Assembly (NCBI GenBank): GCA_030631415.1
Contig: DAOVLE010000171.1
Location: 1-11,554, forward strand
Length of the DNA: 11,554 nucleotides
Direction of reading: 5' to 3'
DNA from: JAAEQG01 sp023133475
GTDB lineage: Bacteria > Planctomycetota > Phycisphaerae > UBA1845
Shown one piece after another: positions 1-5,061 of this stretch. A program made the translations under genes and the position numbers. Position 1 is the stretch's first letter, and each line of letters opens with the position of its first letter. The notes beneath the pieces were generated by a model that did no database searches, was not told the DNA's origin, and worked only from the letters and a program-made list of their open reading frames with translations.

Positions 1-10
1 CCGGCTTCCA

Positions 11-40
11 GCCGGCAGGATGCCGGCAGGATGCCGGCGG
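11..40. repeat. 11-bp tandem repeat GCCGGCAGGAT
   Basis: The unit GCCGGCAGGAT occurs at 11-21 and again at 22-32, followed by a partial third copy (GCCGGCGG, 33-40). It lies at the very left edge of the window, so the array may continue outside it. It overlaps the first codons of the doubtful ORF that begins at 20, which weakens that start. GCCGGC-type palindromic cores recur in the non-coding DNA further right (741-746). Confidence 0.6.
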
Positions 41-325
41 TACAACAAGCTGGACGGGTTTACTGAATGTTTACCCCATGCCGGTTTTTTCGAGGGCATA
101 AGCCCCGGTGATATATTAGGTTGCACCGTCAGCGAGAAAATTCCATTAAGCGCGTTAGACATGTCAAGCTGTAAGACCTATAATGTTGCATACTGGGATG
201 GTTTGACGAGAGTGGGAACGCTTCACTTGTCTGAATGTAAGATAGGTCTATCCGATTTCGTAAGGGCGTATGAGTCTAGCGATGAGCGCGGTGTTGCGCG
301 GCAGGCAGTTCTGATACGGCAGTAA
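20..325 (+). CDS. Doubtful small hypothetical protein, possibly 3' end of a gene
   Basis: A 101-residue open frame ending in TAA at 323-325. I do not recognise the protein. It has five cysteines, no signal peptide, no membrane segment and no motif I can name. The second half (about residues 48-95, CKTYNVAYWDGLTRVGTLHL onward) looks more protein-like than the first. The ATG at 20 lies inside an 11-bp tandem repeat and has AGG directly against it, too close for a ribosome binding site. The frame is also open to the left edge, so it could be the tail of a gene entering from outside. An in-frame internal ATG is at 161. Codon use is AT-richer at third positions than in the three large genes, which suggests foreign origin, decay or no coding function. 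No partner gene supports it. Confidence 0.25.
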   Translation: MPAGCRRYNKLDGFTECLPHAGFFEGISPGDILGCTVSEKIPLSALDMSSCKTYNVAYWDGLTRVGTLHLSECKIGLSDFVRAYESSDERGVARQAVLIRQ

Positions 326-493
326 AACATGAGCACCCGGCGGGGGTGACATGACCAAGTGTCTCCGTACGGTAAGGACCGACGCAAAAATAACTACGCA
401 GCAAAATGGAACGTGGGCTTGATGGGAATCAGTCTCCTACCCAATGCGCTAGTGCCATTTTCGATCAGATTGTTTTGTGTTTCGACGGGTCGC

Positions 494-630
494 GCTAGGC
501 CCGGCATTTATGCCGGGTGAAAGGGGTGAATGAAGAATCCCCCAGTTCCGCCCCGCTGCCGAAGGCGGCGGGGCGGAACTGGGAGGCAAAGGCAACCACT
601 CCAATACCCGGCATAAATGCCGGGCCTAGC
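494..630. repeat. Nested palindromic element with 25-bp perfect inverted repeats
   Basis: Positions 494-518 are the exact reverse complement of 606-630 (25 of 25). Each arm is itself nearly palindromic (CCGGCA, TTTA, TGCCGG). Between them, 541-560 (CCCAGTTCCGCCCCGCTGCC) pairs with 564-583 over 20 positions, with one G-T wobble and a GAA loop. The segment can fold either as one long stem with an inner hairpin or as three separate hairpins. The layout resembles REP/BIME or MITE-like repeats. It could also be a structured RNA if transcribed, but no T-tract follows to make it a classic terminator. Confidence 0.75.
541..583. repeat. 20-bp stem with GAA loop (central hairpin)
   Basis: Left stem 541-560, loop GAA 561-563, right stem 564-583. 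All positions pair as Watson-Crick except one T-G pair. It is very GC-rich, so it would be extremely stable in RNA or as a cruciform. It sits between the 25-bp inverted repeats. No run of T follows either arm, so intrinsic termination is not supported. Confidence 0.75.
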
Positions 631-704
631 ACAAGCGGCGGGTGCCCCACCGCAGGACTGCCAAAAATGGGGAGTTATTTTTGCGTCGTCCCTAATCGCG
701 GGCA

Positions 705-727
705 CCCCACCCTCTCTGAAGGTGGGG
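705..727. repeat. Dispersed CCCCACC/GGTGGGG palindrome, copy 1
   Basis: CCCCACC (705-711) pairs with GGTGGGG (721-727) around a 9-base loop ending in GAA. The right arm plus flank (GAAGGTGGGGGA) is closely shared with the palindrome at 4407-4445, and a related form is at 784-806. This indicates a small repeat family in this genome rather than a gene-specific terminator. Confidence 0.55.
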
Positions 728-730
728 GAC

Positions 731-763
731 TGATTTGAATGCCGGCAATTGATTCGAATGCCG
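731..763. repeat. 14-bp direct repeat TGATTTGAATGCCG / TGATTCGAATGCCG
   Basis: The two copies lie at 731-744 and 750-763 and differ at one base (13 of 14). They start 19 bp apart, about two helical turns, so they present the same face of DNA. They lie between two GGTGGGG-type palindromes. They could be a protein-binding pair or simply part of the repeat family. Confidence 0.45.
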
Positions 764-783
764 ATGCCATGACGGATTCAATC

Positions 784-806
784 CCCCACCCCTGGAAGGG
801 GCGGGG
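784..806. repeat. Dispersed CCCCACC-type palindrome, copy 2 (diverged)
   Basis: CCCCACCCCT (784-793) faces AGGGGCGGGG (797-806) across a 3-base loop, with one A-C mismatch in ten pairs. It has the same general form as 705-727 and 4407-4445. It lies 77 bases upstream of the gene 1 start codon. Confidence 0.5.
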
Positions 807-871
807 CACTCGTGCAAAGTGAAAAGATTAGAGCGACATGCGGTGTCGCCATTAAGGGGTCTATTGGTGAA

Positions 872-875
872 AGGA
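872..875 (+). promoter_or_regulatory. Ribosome binding site of gene 1
   Basis: AGGA within AAAGGAAG, seven bases before the ATG at 883. It is moderate in strength. Together with the signal peptide that starts directly at this ATG, it fixes the start of the lipocalin/DCN-repeat protein. Confidence 0.6.
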
Positions 876-882
876 AGAAACC

Positions 883-3800
883 ATGCTATTCCGTAGAATC
901 CTTGTGTTTGTTGCCGGGGCTGTAGTCACAGCGACGGCCCACGGCGCCTTTGTCGACGGTTATTGTTATCTCGAAGGCCAAACCAACCACTGCCTCTCGA
1001 CGGCGGAAATCACGGGAGGAATCACACCACACCTCGACTATACCAACTCCGCAGGCTACTACCGCTTCGAACTCGTCGCTGCTCCTGACACGCACCACTT
1101 CAGGTGGGCGCATCCAGGCTTCGTCACTCAGATACACCCCTACTACGTTCCCTTCGGTGGAGTGACGTTGCCGCCTGTCACCTTGGAATCGAAGCTTCTT
1201 TGCAATCCTGAAAGCTGGCGGTTCTACCCTTACACGATTCCGGACACTACAATCATTTTACCTTACGATGAAGGAAAGCACGATCCCACTTCAACTTACC
1301 GTATTGAGTGGTGGTACGTCAACTTCCACCTCACGGCTGAGGACGGCAAACAGTATGCTGGGATCGTCTCTTTCTTCAAGCCGCCGGTCGTGGGCCTGCC
1401 CGGCATGGTGTTGTTCTCCGTGGTCGACCTTGAGCTGGGGTTGATGTATTCAGACGCCAAGTACCCACTAATCACTGACGCAAACGATCAATGGCTGGAC
1501 CTGGCATTCGGTGTCCCGCCTCAGGACAAGTGGTGGAACAGGCAGTGCGAGGGCGAACTCATGCCGTTCGAGTATCACCTCTCCGTGAGTTGGGCGGATG
1601 AAGGAGTCAATTGGCTCGAACTCGACATGGGCTGCATGAAACCCCCTATGGCGATCGGAGGTGACGGGTTCGTGGAGTTCGGCGATGTCGGTTGGTCCTA
1701 CTATTACAGTCACCCCCGCACGGATGTGGTGGGCACGCTTCACCTCCAAGGTTTCCCCGCTCTCGGCAAGCACGTGGAGGGCACCGCATGGATCGATCAT
1801 CAGTGGGCCGATTTCCCCACCCAGGACGTAACTTGGGAATGGTTCTCGATTCAACTCGACGATCTTAGGGACATCCTGGTCGCCGACGTTTGGATCAACG
1901 ATGTGCAGGAGAACTTCTCCGGCGGGCTGAATTACTACGACGAGAACTGTGCGCAGGAAGTGCTGCATGGTTACACCATCACACCCCTCAGATGCTGGTA
2001 CGACACCGAGCATGACACGACATATTCAACCCAGTGGAGGGTGGAGGAGCCCACAAGGCAAATCGACCTCATCATCACCGCAGTCTACGAGCATCAGGTC
2101 ATGGAGACCACGGGCGAGATCATCGGGGCAAACTTCTGGGAGGGAGCGTGCACTGTGTCCGGCACGATCGAAGGACAACCGGTAGAGGGCACGGCGTTCG
2201 CCGAACTGACGCATTCTTGGGAGGGCCTGCCCGAAGCTTGCTGTTTCGAGGGCGAAAGTTGCCGGTACCTGCCACCCGAACTCTGTACAGACCAGGGCGG
2301 CAACCCGCAAGGACCGGGGACAGATTGCGACAACACCGATTGCCCCCAGGCCTGCTGTTTGACTGACGACAGTTGCGAGTTCCTGCTCCCGGGCGACTGT
2401 ACAGCCTTGGGTGGCGAACCCCAGGGAGACGGAACGTATTGCGAGGGGGAGCAGGCCTGCTGCCTGTGGGGCGGCGAATGCGTAATGCTGGCCCCAATCT
2501 GCTGTTATTACCGAGAGGGCTTTCCCCAGGGGCCTGGCTCGGAGTGTGAGCCCTACAATCCCTGCAACTGTGCCTGCTGCCCGACAAGCCCGTTTGGCGA
2601 CGGCTCCCTTGGGGACCATGTCGTGCACTCGGGCACAAATCTGATCCTTAATAGCGATGCGAACTATCGCAATCTGAAGATCAAGGAAGGAGGCACCGTT
2701 TACACAGCAGGCCACACTCTGCGTGTGTGCAACACGTTGTTGAACGAGGGGACGATTCGCGCCCCCTATTCCGGCGGTGAAGGCGGTGAAGGCGGTGAAG
2801 GCGGGCTCGGGGCCAATCCCGAGCAGACATCCGTACCGGCCGGCTGTGGGGAACGTGGCACGACCTGCACGCCGGGCCAAGACGGGTCGCCTGGAACCGG
2901 TCGCGGTGGCGATGGCGGCTGCGGCGGGGGTGGCGGCGGTGGCGCCAAAAACTTGGGGCGAGACGCTGATGGCGGTAATGGGGGGGCTGGCGGTGCTGGT
3001 GGTAACGGAGGAGGCAATCTTCTTCTCTACGCCTTTCGCCTGGACAATCGGGGGGTGATTCATGCTGACGGGCAAGACGGTTTTGACGGAGCGGACGCAC
3101 CTGCTGGTGATTCGACGTACCACGCGGGTTACGAGCATTGTGGTGCCGAATACTACGGCCCACCCGACTGGCCTCTACACGATGTAGAGGGTGGCGGTGG
3201 TGGAGGTGGCTCCGGTGGAGACGGCGGTAACGGTGGAATCGTGGAGGTCTACTATGCCCAACTGGTGAACTCCAGCACGATCCGTGCTGACAGAGGCTCC
3301 GGTGGAAACGGGGGCTTCGGCGGTTCGAAAGGTGGCTGTGATGCGCATATCGACTTGGCGGGAAGTAAACAGAACGGTTGCGCGGATGGGTGTGCCCACT
3401 CGACCTGGGGTCATGGTGGACGCGGCGAATATCGCGTCGGTTATTGCTCCGAAGACGGTGAAGACGGCGTTGACGGGTCTCATGGTGAAGAGGGGCATGT
3501 CAACCTGAACGTTGTTGTCTTCGACGATTGTAACGACAACGGTTGCCCTGACGAATGCGACATCTACAGGGGAGTCAGCCAGGATTGCCAACCCAATCAG
3601 GTCCCCGACGAGTGCGACATCGCCGCCGGGACCAGCGACGACTGCAATGACAATGGCATCCCTGATGAATGCGAGCTGGAGATTGTCGGGGCTTGGCATA
3701 GTTGGAAGGAGCACGGCCCCACCGGCGAGTTGGGCATCGAACTGGACACGGCTGCCACCGGGAATGACACCACGCCGTCGGGCGGGGGTGCGGGCGTCGA

Positions 3801-4329
3801 GACCCGGCGTGAAAGTGTCACCAAGCTGACCTGCACGTTCAGCAAACCGGTCGATCCGGCCGGCTTCGACGAGACCGACGTCACCGTCTGCGGATGTGTC
3901 AACGGCACTTTGAACCCCACGAGCGTCTCACTCGACGCAACCAATACGGTGTTAACCATGAACTTCGGCTCTTGGCAGATCGGGAACGGGGAGATGGGAA
4001 TCACGGCGGATCGCTACCTGATCGTGATCTCAGCCGACGTGATGGACATGGACGGCAACCACCTCGGTGGCGACCGCGACGTCGAGGTGATCGCCCAGTT
4101 CGGCAACGTGTTCAACTTTGGCCCCAGCGCCGGCGTGACCAACGTCACCGACTTGAATCAGATAAGTAGTCATCTCGGCGAAACCGTCCCCGATCAGACT
4201 GCGGTGAAGTACGACGTGTTCTATCTCGGTATCAGTGCCGGTGTGGTTAACACGACGGACTACAACCAGGTTTCGTCGAACCTTACGACCGGCGGCCCCG
4301 TCTGTCCCGAGCCGCCGATCTGCCCGTAA
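883..4329 (+). CDS. Secreted mosaic protein: AttH/CrtC-like lipocalin domain, Cys-rich, Gly-rich, DCN and dockerin-like repeats
   Basis: 1148 residues. Residues 1 to about 21 form a signal peptide (basic RR, then a hydrophobic stretch, cleavage near A19-A22). About 23-105 is a small beta domain that looks like a transthyretin/carboxypeptidase regulatory fold. About 106-447 matches the AttH/CrtC lipocalin family (COG5621/PF07143 type): EWWY at 142-145, G-T-A-W-I-D-H-Q-W at 300-308, a following W-E-W-F-S-I-Q-L, and a closing G-T-A-F-A-E-L-T near 436-443. Relatives include carotenoid 1,2-hydratase and secreted hydrolase-like proteins; the substrate cannot be told. Residues 452-566 hold three full ACC repeats (452, 490, 525) plus a last ACC at 564. 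Residues 571-880 begin with a beta-rich stretch and continue as a poly-glycine-rich region. Three DCN repeats follow (881-930), then an Ig-like domain (about 934-1070) and two dockerin-like repeats (about 1073-1138). The many cysteines fit an oxidising, extracytoplasmic location. It stands 732 bp from the next gene and is probably its own transcription unit. Confidence 0.9.
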   Translation: MLFRRILVFVAGAVVTATAHGAFVDGYCYLEGQTNHCLSTAEITGGITPHLDYTNSAGYYRFELVAAPDTHHFRWAHPGFVTQIHPYYVPFGGVTLPPVTLESKLLCNPESWRFYPYTIPDTTIILPYDEGKHDPTSTYRIEWWYVNFHLTAEDGKQYAGIVSFFKPPVVGLPGMVLFSVVDLELGLMYSDAKYPLITDANDQWLDLAFGVPPQDKWWNRQCEGELMPFEYHLSVSWADEGVNWLELDMGCMKPPMAIGGDGFVEFGDVGWSYYYSHPRTDVVGTLHLQGFPALGKHVEGTAWIDHQWADFPTQDVTWEWFSIQLDDLRDILVADVWINDVQENFSGGLNYYDENCAQEVLHGYTITPLRCWYDTEHDTTYSTQWRVEEPTRQIDLIITAVYEHQVMETTGEIIGANFWEGACTVSGTIEGQPVEGTAFAELTHSWEGLPEACCFEGESCRYLPPELCTDQGGNPQGPGTDCDNTDCPQACCLTDDSCEFLLPGDCTALGGEPQGDGTYCEGEQACCLWGGECVMLAPICCYYREGFPQGPGSECEPYNPCNCACCPTSPFGDGSLGDHVVHSGTNLILNSDANYRNLKIKEGGTVYTAGHTLRVCNTLLNEGTIRAPYSGGEGGEGGEGGLGANPEQTSVPAGCGERGTTCTPGQDGSPGTGRGGDGGCGGGGGGGAKNLGRDADGGNGGAGGAGGNGGGNLLLYAFRLDNRGVIHADGQDGFDGADAPAGDSTYHAGYEHCGAEYYGPPDWPLHDVEGGGGGGGSGGDGGNGGIVEVYYAQLVNSSTIRADRGSGGNGGFGGSKGGCDAHIDLAGSKQNGCADGCAHSTWGHGGRGEYRVGYCSEDGEDGVDGSHGEEGHVNLNVVVFDDCNDNGCPDECDIYRGVSQDCQPNQVPDECDIAAGTSDDCNDNGIPDECELEIVGAWHSWKEHGPTGELGIELDTAATGNDTTPSGGGAGVETRRESVTKLTCTFSKPVDPAGFDETDVTVCGCVNGTLNPTSVSLDATNTVLTMNFGSWQIGNGEMGITADRYLIVISADVMDMDGNHLGGDRDVEVIAQFGNVFNFGPSAGVTNVTDLNQISSHLGETVPDQTAVKYDVFYLGISAGVVNTTDYNQVSSNLTTGGPVCPEPPICP
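2236..2580 (+). repeat. ACC cysteine-rich protein repeats within gene 1
   Basis: These encode residues 452-566. The copies begin at residues 452, 490 and 525, each 35-38 residues long, with pattern A-C-C-x5-C-x7-C then x-x-x-G-G-x-P-Q-G-x-G-T-x-C. A final A-C-C at 564 starts a fourth, cut-off copy. In the third copy the G-G before P-Q-G is E-G and two adjacent cysteines replace one. Each copy has six or more cysteines, so internal disulfides are likely. I recall such modules in other planctomycete secreted proteins; their role is unknown to me. Confidence 0.7.
2773..2799 (+). repeat. Three perfect 9-bp repeats GGCGGTGAA in the glycine-rich region
   Basis: GGCGGTGAA at 2773-2781, 2782-2790 and 2791-2799 encodes Gly-Gly-Glu three times. 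Perfect copies in coding DNA mark a likely slippage site, and any gain or loss keeps the frame. It opens a glycine-rich stretch with later poly-Gly runs (around 2926-2943 and 3190-3216). Confidence 0.8.
3523..3672 (+). repeat. Three DCN-type calcium-loop-like repeats in gene 1
   Basis: They encode residues 881-930: D-C-N-D-N-G-C-P-D-E-C, D-C-Q-P-N-Q-V-P-D-E-C and D-C-N-D-N-G-I-P-D-E-C, separated by linkers of the D-I-x-x-G-x-S form. The spacing of acidic and Asn residues resembles EF-hand-like and thrombospondin type 3 calcium loops, here with a cysteine at each end of the loop. The same module occurs about 17 times in gene 3. Calcium binding is inferred from pattern only. Confidence 0.75.
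4099..4296 (+). repeat. Two dockerin-like repeats at the C-terminus of gene 1
   Basis: Residues about 1073-1138. The two halves share V-F-x-[FL]-G-x-S-A-G-V-x-N-x-T-D-x-N-Q-[IV]-S-S. The second part (N-x-T-D-x-N-Q) matches the end of a type I dockerin/EF-hand loop. The first part is longer than the usual D-V-N-x-D-G by about two or three residues and lacks most acidic ligands. This may be a non-calcium or altered-loop dockerin relative acting as a C-terminal attachment or sorting module. No cohesin gene is in the window. Confidence 0.55.
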
Positions 4330-4406
4330 ACCGGTTATCGGACCGGGCGTGAGCGATAAACCCAAAAGGCATGGGGCGCCTGCGCGAGACAGTTTTGTAG
4401 GTAAAC

Positions 4407-4445
4407 AATTGCTCCCCCACCTTTAGAGAAGGTGGGGGAGCAATT
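4407..4445. repeat. 17-bp perfect palindrome after gene 1 (GGTGGGGG family; possible terminator)
   Basis: AATTGCTCCCCCACCTT (4407-4423) is the exact reverse complement of 4429-4445, with loop TAGAG. It begins 77 bases after the gene 1 stop. RNA would form a very stable hairpin, but the base after the stem is not a T-tract, so an ordinary intrinsic terminator is uncertain. It shares its core with the palindromes at 705-727 and 784-806, so it is best read as a dispersed repeat that may also stop transcription or protect the 3' end of the message. Confidence 0.7.
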
Positions 4446-4563
4446 CAACGAACCCTGCTCGATTTATCGCAGAGCGAGCGAAGATCGCAGAGTCCGGAAG
4501 ATGTAGGGCGATTACGTCGTTTTCTCAGTTTTTCACGCTTCCCTTCTACACGCTCCCCTTCGG

Positions 4564-4623
4564 GTCGCCGCTAAACGCTACGGACTTGTCGCCGCTAAAC
4601 GCTACGGACTTGTTGCCGCTAAA
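4564..4623. repeat. 24-bp tandem repeat, two full copies and a partial third
   Basis: Copies at 4564-4587 and 4588-4611 are identical and contain GCCGCTAAACGCTACGGACT. A partial third copy starts at 4612 with one change (GTTGCCGCTAAA) and then diverges. The length is a multiple of three, so the reverse strand reads as repeated G-D-K-S-V-A-F-S, but no gene signal supports translation. I recall similar units in intergenic DNA of planctomycete-like genomes; function unknown. Confidence 0.8.
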
Positions 4624-4650
4624 TACCCCGGCGCCGTTGCGAACGTCCAC

Positions 4651-4720
4651 ATTCTCCATTTTCAATTCATCACGTTTCCCATCCCCCATTTTCCATTTTT
4701 CATTTTCAATTTTCCATTTC
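4651..4720. repeat. Low-complexity CCATTTTC/CAATTTTC tract
   Basis: About 70 bp of irregular CATTTTC, CAATTTTC and CCATTTTC units with strong strand asymmetry: pyrimidine-rich with A on +, purine-rich with T on the opposite strand. It is strikingly AT-rich against the GC-rich surroundings. It could be bent DNA or a degenerate microsatellite. It stands 94 bp upstream of the candidate gene 2 promoter. Confidence 0.65.
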
Positions 4721-4773
4721 CTGCATGCTCCGCGGTGAATTAGATGCGATACCTCTCCACACCCGGCGGAAAA

Positions 4774-4790
4774 GGCGGGTGGAACCCGCC
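4774..4790. repeat. Short palindrome GGCGGGT-GGA-ACCCGCC
   Basis: GGCGGGT (4774-4780) and ACCCGCC (4784-4790) pair perfectly across a GGA loop and are followed by CTACAATGG. This form recurs in intergenic DNA of many bacteria as a REP-like unit. It ends 23 bases before the candidate promoter of gene 2, so it could also mark the end of an upstream transcript. Confidence 0.5.
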
Positions 4791-4813
4791 CTACAATGGC
4801 AGCCGTTTTTCTA

Positions 4814-4842
4814 TTGCGGCGGAACGGGAAAGGGGCTATACT
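4814..4842 (+). promoter_or_regulatory. Candidate sigma-70 type promoter of gene 2
   Basis: TTGCGG (4814-4819) and TATACT (4837-4842) are separated by exactly 17 bp. The -10 matches consensus at five of six positions; the -35 matches only at TTG. Transcription would start near 4849 and give a leader of about 210 bases before the ATG at 5062. It would drive gene 2 and the coupled gene 3. Confidence 0.45.
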
Positions 4843-5048
4843 CTCCTCAACGATCATTTGCTTTCTCGGACGCAGCCGTTGCGGCGGGGGTGGGAAGATG
4901 TGTTCTCGTTGCATCACCGTAGGGTTCACTGCGGAGTGTGCCCCTGATACGCATGGCCGGCGGGGAAAACAACCTTGTAACAGTGTGCAGAGAGTGTGTT
5001 GGTCGCCCAAAAACCATGCCGGGGCCGTGTTGACCGGGCATGCAGGGC

Positions 5049-5054
5049 AGGAGG
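5049..5054 (+). promoter_or_regulatory. Strong ribosome binding site deciding the gene 2 start
   Basis: A perfect AGGAGG ends seven bases before the ATG at 5062. The longer in-frame start at 4996 (GTG) has no such site, and it would place 22 extra residues before the signal peptide. The start at 5062 is therefore strongly preferred. Confidence 0.85.
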
Positions 5055-5061
5055 TTTCGCA

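Larger units (their letters stand above)
376..691. repeat. Imperfect ~19-bp inverted repeats bounding a 316-bp segment
   Basis: The left arm at 376-395 reads GGACCGACGCAAAAATAACT. The reverse complement of 673-691 reads GGACGACGCAAAAATAACT, so the arms match except for one extra C on the left. The enclosed 277 bp contain the nested palindrome element and no coding frame of interest. Terminal inverted repeats around non-coding DNA fit a miniature or decayed mobile element. I cannot see a clear target-site duplication. The alternative is two unrelated copies of a dispersed repeat in opposite orientation. Confidence 0.5.
326..882. other. Palindrome-rich intergenic region upstream of gene 1
   Basis: This 557-bp stretch holds no gene I would support. 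The short frames in it (for example 517-738) run through hairpins and lack family features. It contains an inverted-repeat pair (376-395 and 673-691), a nested palindrome element (494-630), two GGTGGGG-type palindromes (705-727, 784-806), a 14-bp direct repeat (731-763) and a small hairpin just before gene 1 (GCGACA 833-838 with TGTCGC 844-849, five-base loop). I found no convincing sigma-70 type promoter for gene 1 here. Its promoter may use another sigma factor or lie within the repeats. Confidence 0.6.
4330..5061. other. Repeat-rich intergenic region between gene 1 and gene 2
   Basis: This 732-bp stretch has no supportable gene. The minus-strand frame at 4546-5010 reads through a 24-bp tandem repeat and a low-complexity tract, giving K-W-K-I-E-N-E-K-W-K-M type sequence typical of spurious ORFs. 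It holds a 17-bp perfect palindrome (4407-4445), the tandem repeats (4564-4623), a CCATTTTC-like tract (4651-4720), a GGCGGGT palindrome (4774-4790), a candidate promoter (4814-4842) and the leader of gene 2. Confidence 0.65.

Noticed and set aside
541..583. Intrinsic terminator at the GC-rich 20-bp hairpin
   Set aside because: No T-tract follows on either strand, and no convincing gene ends just before it. A repeat element explains it better.
494..630. CRISPR-like array
   Set aside because: There are only two arms, in inverted rather than direct orientation, with a palindromic middle. No spacers and no cas gene.
2026..3138. 370-residue minus-strand frame opposite gene 1
   Set aside because: Its composition follows from the cysteine- and glycine-rich + strand repeats. 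It has no ribosome binding site or domain, while the + strand reading continues through with a coherent domain order.
4546..5010. 154-residue minus-strand frame between genes 1 and 2
   Set aside because: It reads through the 24-bp tandem repeat and the CATTTTC tract, giving low-complexity K-W-K-M-E-N type sequence typical of spurious ORFs in intergenic repeats.
4996..5061. Upstream GTG start for the Rhs gene
   Set aside because: It lacks a ribosome binding site and would put 22 residues before a good signal peptide. The ATG at 5062 has a perfect AGGAGG at seven bases.
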